DNA of 64,000 bases. It comes from Pseudoflavonifractor sp. 524-17. Its GTDB lineage: Bacteria > Bacillota > Clostridia > Oscillospirales > Oscillospiraceae. Location of the stretch: positions 1-64,000 of the forward strand of contig NZ_QWEK01000020.1 of the NCBI RefSeq assembly GCF_009935845.1. The letters run 5' to 3'. The notes beneath the pieces are model-generated. The model did no database searches, was not told the origin of the DNA, and worked only from the letters and a program-made list of their open reading frames with translations. The position numbers and the translations under genes are program-made. Shown piece after piece: positions 33,244 through 41,845 of the stretch. Positions within the stretch are counted from its first letter, which is position 1, and the number at the start of each line of letters is the position of its first letter.

Positions 33244-34404
33244 ATGCCTGCCAAACCAGAAGCCTCGACAAAGCCGGAAGCGTCGGCCAACTACGACCGC
33301 CTTGACCAGCTGGTCCGCCGGTTTGAAAAGCTGTTCAATATTCTCATTCCCGTTGTCGCCATTGCGGTCTCTCTGCTCATCGGCAGCATTATCATCCTTG
33401 CCCAGGGCGCCTCCCCGCTGGAGGCCTACGCCGCCCTTCTCTCAGGCGCCTTTGGCAACGCCTATAATCTGTCCAACAGCCTGGTGATGGCCACGCCTCT
33501 CATTCTCACCGGACTGGGCATCGCCCTGGCCGCCCGCTGCGGCGTCATCAACCTGGGCGGCGAAGGCCAAATCATCATGGGCGGCATTTTCGCCACGTTT
33601 GTGGGTACGCTGCCTGCCATGCAGGGCCTGCCTGCCCCGCTCTATATCCCTGTCTGCCTGCTGGCCGCTTTCCTGGGCGGCGCCCTGTGGGCCATTGTCC
33701 CCGGCTACTTTTTCGCCCGGCACGGGGTCAACTTCATGATTACCACCATGCTCCTCAACGACATCGCCAGCGGCATCATCACCGCCCTGGTCCAGGGTCC
33801 CATGAAGGAGCCGGACAAGTTCGCCCCCCAGTCCGCCCAGGTGGCGCTGTCCGCCCGTCTGCCCATCCTGCTGCCCAAGACGCGGCTCCACGCGGGCTTT
33901 CTCATCGCCCTGATTCTTGCGGTACTGGCCTATGTAATTCTATTCAAGACCTCCTTTGGCCACGACCTGCGTACTTTGGGTGAAAACCCCACCGCTGCCC
34001 GCCACTCCGGCATCCACGTCTTTACCATGCAGATGGTCATCGTCATCGTGGCCGGCGGTCTGGCCGGAATGGCCGGCTCTGCGGAGATTCTGGGCTCCCA
34101 GTACCGCCTGCGCTCCGGCTTCCTGTCCAACTATGGCTATGAGGCCCTGGCCGTGGCCATGCTGGGGCAGAAGCACCCCTTCGGCGTGGTCATCGCCGGC
34201 ATTCTTTTTGGCGCGCTGAAGGCCGGCCGGGGCACCATGTCCCGGGCTGCGGACCTGCCTACCAGCTTCAGCATGGTGCTCAGCGGTGTTATCATTTTCT
34301 TTGTGGCCATCAGCCCCGTTTTGATGAAGCTGCCCCGCTATCTGGCCATCCGCGAGATGAATCGAAAGAACCGCCAGGACAGCACCCTGTCCAACGCGGC
34401 CTAA
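33244..34404 (+). CDS. nucleoside ABC transporter permease 1
   Basis: A 386-residue BPD_transp_2-family permease (YufP/NupB-like) with an N-terminal cytosolic stretch of about 40 residues and about nine membrane segments. It contains the conserved LALAARCGVINLGGEGQ-type motif near residue 95. AGGAGG lies before the ATG at 33244. The next permease gene follows after 12 bp. Confidence 0.9.
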   Translation: MPAKPEASTKPEASANYDRLDQLVRRFEKLFNILIPVVAIAVSLLIGSIIILAQGASPLEAYAALLSGAFGNAYNLSNSLVMATPLILTGLGIALAARCGVINLGGEGQIIMGGIFATFVGTLPAMQGLPAPLYIPVCLLAAFLGGALWAIVPGYFFARHGVNFMITTMLLNDIASGIITALVQGPMKEPDKFAPQSAQVALSARLPILLPKTRLHAGFLIALILAVLAYVILFKTSFGHDLRTLGENPTAARHSGIHVFTMQMVIVIVAGGLAGMAGSAEILGSQYRLRSGFLSNYGYEALAVAMLGQKHPFGVVIAGILFGALKAGRGTMSRAADLPTSFSMVLSGVIIFFVAISPVLMKLPRYLAIREMNRKNRQDSTLSNAA

Positions 34405-34416
34405 GGAGGGTGGACA

Positions 34417-35346
34417 ATGGATTTTCTCGCTATTTTCAATCAGGATTTCTTCTATACCGCCATCCGTATGGCCGCCCCCATCATCCTGGCCGCCGTGGGC
34501 GAGGTCATGCTGGAGCGGGCCGGCATCTTCAATCTGGGCATTGAGGGCGGCATCCTCTTCGGCGCGTTTCTGGGCGTGCTGGGCTCCTACCTGTTCCAGA
34601 CGCCCTGGATGGGCTTAGTGCTGGCCATTTTGGGCGGTGTGGTGCTGGGCTTTGTCTTCGGCTGGGCCACCATCAGCCTGGGGGCCAATCAGGCTGTCAC
34701 CGGCACCGGCATCAATATCCTCTTTCTGGGCCTGACCTCTCTGCTGGCCCGGATGATCTGGGGTGTGCGGGACGTGCCTCTCACTGTCCCCGCTTTCCAG
34801 GACATCTCCATTCCCCTGCTCAGCGATATTCCGGTTCTCGGCCCTGTCTTCTTCCGGCACAGCCTGCTGGTCTACGTGTCCTATCTGATGGTTCTCGTCG
34901 CCTCGTTTGTCCTCTACAAGACCACCTGGGGCCTGAAAATCCGGGCCATCGGCGAGTATCCCAAGGCCGCGGACACCATGGGCATCCACGTCATCGCCTG
35001 GAAGTACGGCATGTCCGTCTTTGGCAACGTGTGCGCCTGCGTCTCCGGCGTCATCCTGTCCATCTGCTTCATGAACTGCTTTGTGGACAACATCTCCGCC
35101 GGCCGGGGTTATATGGCGGTGGCCTGCGTCATTCTGGGCCAGTGGAGTCCCGTGGGCGCTCTGCTGGGCGGTCTTATCTTCGGCGCCGGCAACGCCCTGC
35201 AAATGCGCCTGCAAATCTACAACGTCCCCATCCCCACCAGCATCCTCCTGGTCATCCCCATGGTGCTGGCGCTGGTTATGGTTCTGCTGGTGCGGGGCAA
35301 GGCCTCCGCCCGTCCGGCGGCTCTGTCCAAGCCTTACGAAAAATGA
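34417..35346 (+). CDS. nucleoside ABC transporter permease 2
   Basis: A 309-residue second BPD_transp_2 permease (YufQ/NupC-like) with about eight membrane segments. It carries the motif EVMLERAGIFNLGIEGG near residues 28-44 and GENP-like IGEYPKAADTMGI near 180. It completes the importer. AAGGAGGG precedes the ATG. Confidence 0.9.
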   Translation: MDFLAIFNQDFFYTAIRMAAPIILAAVGEVMLERAGIFNLGIEGGILFGAFLGVLGSYLFQTPWMGLVLAILGGVVLGFVFGWATISLGANQAVTGTGINILFLGLTSLLARMIWGVRDVPLTVPAFQDISIPLLSDIPVLGPVFFRHSLLVYVSYLMVLVASFVLYKTTWGLKIRAIGEYPKAADTMGIHVIAWKYGMSVFGNVCACVSGVILSICFMNCFVDNISAGRGYMAVACVILGQWSPVGALLGGLIFGAGNALQMRLQIYNVPIPTSILLVIPMVLALVMVLLVRGKASARPAALSKPYEK

Positions 35347-35383
35347 CCGTTCCCCTCCCCATGTTTTCCCATCACCTCACCAT

Positions 35384-35431
35384 AAAAATTAAGGGGCGTA
35401 CCGCCGGCCAGCGGTACGCCCCTTAATTTTT
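35384..35431. terminator. bidirectional terminator between the nucleoside operon and cysK
   Basis: A 21-bp perfect stem (35384-35404 with 35411-35431) with A-run on one side and T-run on the other, between convergent genes. Confidence 0.92.
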
Positions 35432-36362
35432 ATTCTCCAAACAGCGCTGTGGACAGATACCGCTCCCCGGTATCCGGCAGGAGCACCACGATATTTTTCC
35501 CCCGGTTCTCCTCCCGTTTTGCAGCCCGCGCTGCCGCCCACAAGGCCGCGCCGGAGGAGATCCCTGCCAGAACCCCCTCTGTCCTGGCCAGCTTTCTCCC
35601 CATAGCCAGGGCGTCCTCCCCCTCCACGGTGACAATCTCATCGTAAATTTCAGTATCCAGCACACCGGGAACAAACCCGGCGCCGATCCCCTGGATGGGG
35701 TGGCCGCCGGCCCGCCCGCCGCTGAGCACCGGGGAGGCCGCCGGCTCCACCGCCACGATCTTCACCTGGGGGTTCCGGCTCTTGAGGTACCGCCCCACCC
35801 CTGTAATCGTGCCCCCAGTACCCACGCCGGCCACAAAGATATCCACCGCCCCGCCGGTGTCCGCCCAGATCTCCGGTCCGGTGGTTTTCTCATGGGCGGC
35901 GGCGTTGGCGGGGTTGACGAACTGCCCCGGCACAAAACTGTTGGGAATGGTCCGGGCCAGCTCCTCCGCCTTGGCAATGGCGCCCACCATCCCCTTGGCT
36001 CCTTCTGTGAGCACTACCTCCGCGCCATAGGCCCCCATCAGCCTGCGCCGTTCTATGCTCATGGTCTCCGGCATAACGACAATCATCCGGTACCCCCGCA
36101 CTGCCGCTACACAGGCCAGACCGATCCCCGTGTTCCCTGACGTGGGTTCGATGATCACCGCTCCGGGCTTGAGCAGCCCTCTGGCCTCGGCGTCGTCCAC
36201 CATAGCCTTCGCCGCCCGGTCCTTCACGCTCCCGGCGGGGTTGAAGCACTCCAGCTTGGCCAGAATATGTCCTGCCAGTCCCTCGCTCCGCTCCAAGCGG
36301 GTCAGCTCCAGCAGGGGCGTCCTGCCTATCAGCTCCTCTACAGATGTATAGATCGCGTTCAT
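35430..36362 (-). CDS. cysK: cysteine synthase (O-acetylserine sulfhydrylase)
   Basis: A 310-residue PLP enzyme that makes cysteine from O-acetylserine and sulfide. The PLP lysine is in NPAGSVKDR (about residue 44), the substrate loop [10 protein letters not shown] at about 70-79 and the phosphate loop GVGTGGT at about 178-184. ATG at 36362 has GGAGG about 10 nt upstream. It is divergent from an Rrf2 regulator, the classic arrangement for CymR/IscR control of cysteine genes. Confidence 0.95.
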   Translation of the reverse strand: MNAIYTSVEELIGRTPLLELTRLERSEGLAGHILAKLECFNPAGSVKDRAAKAMVDDAEARGLLKPGAVIIEPTSGNTGIGLACVAAVRGYRMIVVMPETMSIERRRLMGAYGAEVVLTEGAKGMVGAIAKAEELARTIPNSFVPGQFVNPANAAAHEKTTGPEIWADTGGAVDIFVAGVGTGGTITGVGRYLKSRNPQVKIVAVEPAASPVLSGGRAGGHPIQGIGAGFVPGVLDTEIYDEIVTVEGEDALAMGRKLARTEGVLAGISSGAALWAAARAAKREENRGKNIVVLLPDTGERYLSTALFGE

Positions 36363-36483
36363 GCTCTGTGCCTCCCTCCATAATACCAACTATTCAAGTA
36401 GGTTTATCTGGAATTATAGACCGCCCTGCGCCCTTTGTCAACCCTTCTTTTCCGTAAATTTCCTGTCTGTTTTTCTATACCTC

Positions 36484-36519
36484 TTGATTACCCACTAACC
36501 ATTTTGTATAATGGGTTAG
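36484..36519 (+). promoter_or_regulatory. promoter and probable operator of the Rrf2 regulator
   Basis: TTGATT (36484-36489), 17-bp spacer, TATAAT (36507-36512). An inverted repeat CTAACCATT (36495-36503)/AATGGGTTAG (36510-36519, one extra base) overlaps the -10 box, suggesting autorepression and possibly control of divergent cysK. Confidence 0.65.
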
Positions 36520-36537
36520 AAGAAAGGGGGGCTTCTC

Positions 36538-36972
36538 ATGCTCGTATCCACAAAAGGCCGCTATGCCCTTCGGGTGATGATCGATCTGGCCCAGCGCCAG
36601 GACGGGGACTATATTCCCTTAAAGGAGATCGCCCAGCGGCAGGAGATCTCGGAAAAATATTTAGAGAGCATTATCAAGCTCCTGGTCCGGGCCAGACTGC
36701 TCACCGGCCTGCGGGGAAAGGGCGGCGGATACAAGCTCACCCAGTCTCCGGAGCAGTACACCGCGGGCCAGATTTTGCGGCTTACGGAAGAGTCCCTGGC
36801 CCCTGTGGCCTGTCTGGAGGAGCAGGCCGCCCCCTGCCCCCGCACCGCCCAGTGCCCCACCCGCGCCCTGTGGGAGGGCCTGGACCGGGTCATCCGGGAC
36901 TACCTGGATCAAATCACCCTCGCCGATCTGGCCCGCCCAGAGGGCCCCGTCTCACCGCCTGCACCACAGTGA
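36538..36972 (+). CDS. Rrf2-family transcriptional regulator (CymR/IscR-like)
   Basis: 144 residues. Winged helix at about 1-80 (TKGRYALRVMIDLAQ, GKGGGYKL wing). Three cysteines follow in ACLEE...APCPRTAQCPTR (about 93-107), spaced like the iron-sulfur ligands of IscR-type members, so it may sense an Fe-S cluster instead of, or besides, cysteine metabolism. Its position beside cysK favours a role in sulfur supply. AAAGGGGGC precedes the ATG. Confidence 0.88.
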   Translation: MLVSTKGRYALRVMIDLAQRQDGDYIPLKEIAQRQEISEKYLESIIKLLVRARLLTGLRGKGGGYKLTQSPEQYTAGQILRLTEESLAPVACLEEQAAPCPRTAQCPTRALWEGLDRVIRDYLDQITLADLARPEGPVSPPAPQ

Positions 36973-36988
36973 AACCGGCTTGTCCCTA

Positions 36989-37093
36989 ACCGCGACCCCA
37001 GCGAAGCGGGTCACGGCTGGAAGCGAAGAAATTCCCTGCACAGCGCAGTTTTCGCCACAGGCGGAAACGCAGCGGTGCAGGGAATTTCTTCGC
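36989..37093. repeat. two tandem hairpins between the Rrf2 gene and tRNA-Leu
   Basis: The larger has perfect 18-bp arms (37023-37040 and 37076-37093) with further internal pairing, and ends right against the tRNA CCA end. The smaller pairs CCGCGACCC with GGGTCACGG around 36990-37016. AGCGAAG occurs in both. No T-run follows on the minus strand, so it is not a standard terminator. Confidence 0.6.
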
Positions 37094-37178
37094 TGGTACG
37101 GGTAGTGGGGGTCGAACCCACACGGATTACTCCACAGGAACCTAAATCCTGCACGTCTGCCAATTCCGCCATACCCGC
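37094..37178 (-). tRNA. tRNA-Leu (anticodon UAG)
   Basis: 85 nt including encoded CCA. Acceptor GCGGGTA pairs with TACCCGT (first pair G-U). The anticodon stem CAGGA/TCCTG encloses loop TTTAGGT with UAG. A long variable arm marks it as a class II tRNA. T-loop GGTTCGACCCC. Read on the minus strand. Confidence 0.96.
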
Positions 37179-37300
37179 ATTTTAAATTATTTTGATTATA
37201 CCTCACCTGCCCCCATCTTGTAAATAACCGCAGCGGAATTTCTTATATTTATCAGCCTGCCGCTCTCTGGACGTTCTGGCATGTTTCAAGCAGACTCTAG

Positions 37301-37329
37301 TTGTTCCTGCGGGTGTTTCGTGGTAGAAT
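37301..37329 (+). promoter_or_regulatory. promoter of the lspA operon
   Basis: TTGTTC (37301-37306), 17-bp spacer, TAGAAT (37324-37329), 38 bp before the lspA start. Confidence 0.65.
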
Positions 37330-37366
37330 GGTGTGGAATCTAATCTGACAAGTAGGAGAGTCTGCT

Positions 37367-37852
37367 ATGCTCTACGTCCTTCTCGCCGGTCTGCTCATCG
37401 GGGCGGACCAGCTGGTCAAGTATCTGGTCCGCGCCCACATCCCCCTGGGGGAGTCCGTCCCCTTTCTGCCCCACATTATGAATCTGACCTATTGTCAGAA
37501 CACCGGAGCGGCGTTCTCCCTGCTCTCCCGGCATACCTGGCTGCTCACTCTGGTCTCCCTGGCGGCCTCTGCCGTCCTCATCTTCCTTGTGGTGAAGGTC
37601 TTCCGCCATCCGGCGGCCCGGCTGATGCTGACGGTGGTGCTGGCCGGGGCGGTGGGCAATCTCATCGATCGCGTCCGCTTCCGCTTCGTCACGGATATGT
37701 TTCAGACCATCTTTATCCGCTTCGCCGTCTTCAACGTGGCGGACATCTGCGTGGTGCTGGGCGGGATTGCCTTCTGTGTCTACTATTTCTTTTTTCACGA
37801 CAAGGTGACGGGAAAGGAGTCCGGCCATGACGCCTCTGCATCTGACCGCTGA
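37367..37852 (+). CDS. lspA: lipoprotein signal peptidase (signal peptidase II)
   Basis: A 161-residue membrane aspartyl protease that cleaves lipoprotein signal peptides after diacylglyceryl transfer. Four membrane segments. Catalytic aspartates are in GNLIDRV (about residue 105) and FNVAD (about 125), with the conserved QNTGAAFS motif at about 44-51. AGGAGAG precedes the ATG. It overlaps the next gene by 26 bp, as is common for lspA and a pseudouridine synthase. Confidence 0.95.
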   Translation: MLYVLLAGLLIGADQLVKYLVRAHIPLGESVPFLPHIMNLTYCQNTGAAFSLLSRHTWLLTLVSLAASAVLIFLVVKVFRHPAARLMLTVVLAGAVGNLIDRVRFRFVTDMFQTIFIRFAVFNVADICVVLGGIAFCVYYFFFHDKVTGKESGHDASASDR

Positions 37853-38732
37853 CCGGGCGGGGGAGCGGGCGGACCAGTTCCTCACCCGGTCTCTCCCCCA
37901 GCTCACCCGCTCCGCCGCCCAGCGCCTGCTGGAGGAGGGGGCTGTGTCCAAAGAGGGCGCGCCGGTGAAGAAAAACGCAAAGCTCTCCCCTGGGGACGTG
38001 CTCACCCTGGTCCTCCCCGACCCCGCCCCGGTGGACCTGGTCCCCCAGGAGATCCCTCTGGACGTGGTGTACGAGGACGGGGACGTCATCGTGGTCAACA
38101 AGCCGGCTGGCATGGTGGTCCACCCGGCGGCGGGCCACCCGGACGGCACGCTGGTCAACGCGCTGCTCTATCACTGCGGGGACAGCCTGTCCGGCATCAA
38201 TGGGGCGCTGCGCCCCGGCATTGTCCACCGCATCGACCGGGACACCTCCGGCCTTATCATCGCCGCCAAAAACGACTTTGCCCACCTGGGCCTTTCCGCC
38301 CAGCTTCAGGATCACTCCCTGTGCCGGGTGTACGAGGCGGTGTGCGTCGGCGCCCCCCGGGAGGACTGCGGCACCATCAGCGCTCCCATCGGCCGGCACC
38401 ACACCGACCGGAAAAAAATGGCGGTGGACCACCTGCGCGGCCGCCCCGCCGTCACCCACTGGACGGTGCTGGAGCGTCTGGACCGCCACGCCCATCTCCA
38501 GTGCCGGCTGGAGACCGGCCGCACCCACCAAATCCGGGTCCACATGGCCTCTTTCGGTCACCCCCTTTTGGGGGACGTGGTCTACGGCGCCAAGCGCCCC
38601 TATCCCGGCCTGGCCGGTCAGTGTCTCCACGCCCGGCGGCTGGCCTTCCGCCACCCCCGCACCGGGGAGCGGATGGAGCTGTCCTGTCCCCTCCCCCCCT
38701 GGTTTCAGGCGGTTCTGGACCGCCTGCACTGA
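37827..38732 (+). CDS. RluA-family rRNA pseudouridine synthase
   Basis: 301 residues. N-terminal S4 domain (residues about 14-60) and a RluA/RluD catalytic domain with motif HRIDRDTSG (catalytic Asp) at about 133-141 and the RTHQIRVH motif at about 231-238. Probably modifies large-subunit rRNA, but the exact site cannot be told from sequence. Second gene of the lspA operon. Confidence 0.92.
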   Translation: MTPLHLTADRAGERADQFLTRSLPQLTRSAAQRLLEEGAVSKEGAPVKKNAKLSPGDVLTLVLPDPAPVDLVPQEIPLDVVYEDGDVIVVNKPAGMVVHPAAGHPDGTLVNALLYHCGDSLSGINGALRPGIVHRIDRDTSGLIIAAKNDFAHLGLSAQLQDHSLCRVYEAVCVGAPREDCGTISAPIGRHHTDRKKMAVDHLRGRPAVTHWTVLERLDRHAHLQCRLETGRTHQIRVHMASFGHPLLGDVVYGAKRPYPGLAGQCLHARRLAFRHPRTGERMELSCPLPPWFQAVLDRLH

Positions 38733-38784
38733 CGGCCTGTCCCCCTCCTCCGCCAAATAACATTCGCAAAGCAGGTGAGCAATT

Positions 38785-39636
38785 TTGGGTAAATTCAGCG
38801 GCGTCCTCCTGGTTTCTGACTTTGACGACACCCTCTACGGCTATGATATGACAGTCTCCCAGAAAAATGTGGACGCCATTCAGTCCTTTATCGACCAGGG
38901 CGGCTATTTTACGGTGGCCACCGGCCGGGCCCGGCCCGCCTTCGCCCCCTGCGCCAATCTGGCCCCCATCAACGCGCCGGTCATCCTGTCCAACGGGTCC
39001 GCCCTCTACGATTTCCGCGCCGGGGAGACCGTCTGCGAAACCTTTCTCCCGGACCGGGTGCTTCAGGATCTCATGGAGCTCACCTTCCTCGTCCCCCAGA
39101 TCGGGTTTGAGGCGTACCACGGCGACGACATCTACCTCCACAACCCCAACGCAGTCACCCGGGCCCACCTGGACCGCATCGGCTCTGAGGGCGCCCAGCT
39201 GGCCATCCGGGACATCCCCCAGCCGCTGTCCAAGGTGCTCATCGAGCACACCCAGCGCGCTGTTTTGGACCAGGCCCGGCAGTATATTCTCTCCCGCTGG
39301 GGGGAGCACTATGAGGCCATTTTCTCCAACCAGGTCCTGCTGGAACTCACCCGCAAGGGCAGCAGCAAGGGGGGCATGGTGCTGGAGCTGGCCCGCCGCC
39401 TGGGGGTTTCCCGAGAACACATCTACTGCGTGGGGGACAATGAGAACGACATCCCCATGCTGGCTGTCTCTGCCGTCCCCTTCGCCCCGGCCAACAGCGC
39501 CCCGGCGGTGAAGGAGTGGGGCGCCGTCATGGTGGGCTCCTGCGACGACAGCTGCATCGCGGAGATCATCCACATTCTGGCCCGCCGCTACGGCCCGGCC
39601 GGATCCGAATCATCGGAAAGGAACAAAGTACAATGA
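38785..39636 (+). CDS. HAD-superfamily Cof-type phosphatase
   Basis: 283 residues. Motif I DFDDTLYG (about residues 12-19), motif II ATGR, motif III around the lysine of RKGSSKGGMV, motif IV GDNENDIPML. The C2-type cap domain spans about 85-195. It likely dephosphorylates small phosphorylated metabolites. The start is TTG at 38785 with AGGTGAG upstream. The stop overlaps the helicase start (ATGA). Confidence 0.88.
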   Translation: MGKFSGVLLVSDFDDTLYGYDMTVSQKNVDAIQSFIDQGGYFTVATGRARPAFAPCANLAPINAPVILSNGSALYDFRAGETVCETFLPDRVLQDLMELTFLVPQIGFEAYHGDDIYLHNPNAVTRAHLDRIGSEGAQLAIRDIPQPLSKVLIEHTQRAVLDQARQYILSRWGEHYEAIFSNQVLLELTRKGSSKGGMVLELARRLGVSREHIYCVGDNENDIPMLAVSAVPFAPANSAPAVKEWGAVMVGSCDDSCIAEIIHILARRYGPAGSESSERNKVQ

Positions 39637-40820
39637 TAGAAATTAACGGCGAGCAGATCCGCTGCCAATCCGACTACGCCGGCCTGGGCCTCTCAGAGGG
39701 GATTCTCCGGGCCATTGACAAAAAGGGCTACACCCAGGCCACCCCCGTCCAGGCGGCGGCCATCCCCTTCTTTATGGAGTGGAAGGACGTCATCGCCAAG
39801 GCCCCCACCGGCACCGGCAAGACCTTTGCTTTCGGCATCCCCATGGTGGAGCACATCGATCCCGCCTCCTCCAACGTGCAGTGCCTCATTTTGGCTCCCA
39901 CCCGGGAGCTGGCCCTCCAGATCCAGGAGGAGCTGCGGGACCTGTGCGCCTTTAAAGAGGGGGTGCGGGTGGTCTGCCTCTACGGGGGACAGCCCATTGA
40001 CAAGCAGATCACCCAGCTGAAAAAACGGCCCCAGATTGTGGTGGCCACCCCCGGCCGGCTCATGGACCACATGAAGCGGCGCACCGTCCGGCTGGACAAG
40101 GTGGCCACCGTAGTGCTGGACGAGGCCGATCGGATGCTGGACATGGGCTTTGTCCGGGACGTCACCCGCATTCTGGACCAGATCAAGCACCGCAAGAATA
40201 TGGGCATGTTCTCCGCCACCATCTCCCGGGAGGTGATGGACATCTCCTGGGTGTACCAGCGGGACCCGGTGGAGATCACCGTCCGTCCGGTGGAGGAGTC
40301 CAAGCCGGACATCCAGCAGTACCGCATCGACCTGGACGGCCGCACCCAGAAGCTGGACACCCTGTGCGCGCTCATCACCCACGGGGAATACGAGCGTGCC
40401 ATCGCCTTCTGCAACACCAAAAATATGGCCGACCGGCTGGCCGGCCTTATGGCCATGCGGGGCATCTCCTGTCAGGCCATCCACGGCGATATTCAGCAGC
40501 GCATCCGGGAAAAGACCCTGGAAAAGTTCAAAAAGGGGGCGGTGCGGGTGCTGGTGGCCACCGACGTGGCCGCCCGGGGCCTGGACATCGACGACGTGGA
40601 CGCCGTCTTTAACTACGACGTCCCCGACGAGCTGGAGAACTACACCCACCGCATCGGCCGCACCGGCCGGGCCAAGCGCCACGGCGTGGCTTACACCTTC
40701 GTGGCCAACATCACCGAGGGCATCCGCATGGATGACATCATCCGCAACACCAAGGCGGACATCCAGTGCCTGAAATACGACGCCGGCGGCTGCCTTCTCC
40801 CCATTGAGGAGATCCAGTAA
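39633..40820 (+). CDS. DEAD-box ATP-dependent RNA helicase
   Basis: 395 residues. All core motifs are present: Q motif (GYTQATPVQ), I (APTGTGKT), Ia (PTRELALQ), II (DEAD in VLDEADRML), III (SAT), VI (HRIGRTGRAKR). The C-terminal extension after the helicase core is very short. Such enzymes act in ribosome assembly and mRNA turnover. Last gene of the lspA operon. Confidence 0.93.
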   Translation: MIEINGEQIRCQSDYAGLGLSEGILRAIDKKGYTQATPVQAAAIPFFMEWKDVIAKAPTGTGKTFAFGIPMVEHIDPASSNVQCLILAPTRELALQIQEELRDLCAFKEGVRVVCLYGGQPIDKQITQLKKRPQIVVATPGRLMDHMKRRTVRLDKVATVVLDEADRMLDMGFVRDVTRILDQIKHRKNMGMFSATISREVMDISWVYQRDPVEITVRPVEESKPDIQQYRIDLDGRTQKLDTLCALITHGEYERAIAFCNTKNMADRLAGLMAMRGISCQAIHGDIQQRIREKTLEKFKKGAVRVLVATDVAARGLDIDDVDAVFNYDVPDELENYTHRIGRTGRAKRHGVAYTFVANITEGIRMDDIIRNTKADIQCLKYDAGGCLLPIEEIQ

Positions 40821-40856
40821 TTTCCTCCAAAGCCTGCCTTCGCCGTCCATGGACAG

Positions 40857-40898
40857 CCGGCCTGTGCACGTCCAAATGCGCACAGGCCGGTATTTTTT
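40857..40898 (+). terminator. terminator of the lspA-helicase operon
   Basis: An 11-bp perfect stem (CCGGCCTGTGC at 40857-40867 with 40880-40890), then TATTTTTT. Confidence 0.88.
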
Positions 40899-41047
40899 GT
40901 TTGTATCTGAAGGCCGGTTCCAGATTTATGAGACGGCGTGGAAAAAGTCCAAACATCTCTTTACACCCATGCCGTCTTTGTGATAGAATACATCTGTGTT
41001 TAGAATTGAGAGTTTACTTATGGCACCCAGCGGACAGGAGGCAAAAG

Positions 41048-41389
41048 ATGCGGTTGAGTCAGGTAAAAGAGATCCTAAACGCTGCGGTTCTCTGTGGGTC
41101 GTCCCGGCTGGAGGAGGAGGTCACCTCCTGCTGCGGCAGCGATTTTCTCAGCGATGTGCTGGCCTATGTCCACGATCAAAATCTCCTGCTCACCGGGATG
41201 GTTAATTCCCAGGTGATCCGCACCGCGGAGATGACCGACATCAAGTGCGTGGTTTTTGTCCGGGGCAAGCAGCCCGGGGAGGACATTGTCCGCCTGGCGC
41301 AGGAGCGGGACATCGTGGTCATGACATCGGGCGAGCAGATGTACACCGCCTGCGGACTTTTGTACAGCAATGGACTAAGGGGGAATTGA
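41048..41389 (+). CDS. DRTGG-domain protein
   Basis: 113 residues. It resembles the stand-alone DRTGG domains (KEILNAAVLCGSSRLEEEVTSCCGSD, residues 7-32 approximately; LLLTGMVNSQVIRTAEM) found beside anti-sigma-type ATPases and hydrogenase-like proteins in Clostridia. A ligand-binding or regulatory role is inferred; the biochemical function is unknown. AGGAGG lies 6 nt before the ATG. First gene of a three-gene operon, 3 bp from the next. Confidence 0.8.
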   Translation: MRLSQVKEILNAAVLCGSSRLEEEVTSCCGSDFLSDVLAYVHDQNLLLTGMVNSQVIRTAEMTDIKCVVFVRGKQPGEDIVRLAQERDIVVMTSGEQMYTACGLLYSNGLRGN

Positions 41390-41392
41390 CAA

Positions 41393-41815
41393 ATGGAACC
41401 TGTAAAAATGGTATACCCGGTAGAGGGCGGGGACTTTATCGAGGCCGGCGAGGCCTCCAGCAAGATGAAAATGGCCCTGAAAAAGCTGGGCCTGCCCTCG
41501 GATGTGATCCGCAAGGCGGCCATCTGCATGTACGAGGGGGAGATCAACATGGTCATCCACGCCAACGGCGGACAGGCAGAGGTTACGGTGACCATGGATC
41601 AGATTGTCCTGCGCATGGTAGACCAGGGTCCCGGCATTCCCGACGTGCCCAAGGCCATGGAGGAGGGCTATTCCACCGCCGGCCCCGAGATCCGAAGCCT
41701 GGGCTTCGGCGCCGGCATGGGCCTGCCCAACATGAAGCGTTATTCCGACGAGATGACCATTGAGACCGAGGTGGGAAAGGGTACCACGGTGACTATGATG
41801 CTGAAAATCGGATAA
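41393..41815 (+). CDS. RsbW/SpoIIAB-like ATP-binding protein
   Basis: A 140-residue GHKL ATPase domain: N box YEGEINMVIHAN (about 47-58), G1 DQGPGIPD (about 77-84), G2 GFGAGMGLPNMK (about 103-114). It has no dimerisation/phosphoacceptor domain, so it resembles anti-sigma kinases rather than sensor kinases. Within this operon it may phosphorylate a partner, or act with the hydrogenase-like protein in redox signalling (inference). Confidence 0.87.
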   Translation: MEPVKMVYPVEGGDFIEAGEASSKMKMALKKLGLPSDVIRKAAICMYEGEINMVIHANGGQAEVTVTMDQIVLRMVDQGPGIPDVPKAMEEGYSTAGPEIRSLGFGAGMGLPNMKRYSDEMTIETEVGKGTTVTMMLKIG

Positions 41816-41845
41816 CCGCCCCCCTCTTCTGGAGATGATGCCGAT

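Noticed and set aside
36952-37206. 84-codon minus-strand frame
   Set aside because: It is a translation of the tRNA-Leu gene and adjoining hairpins.
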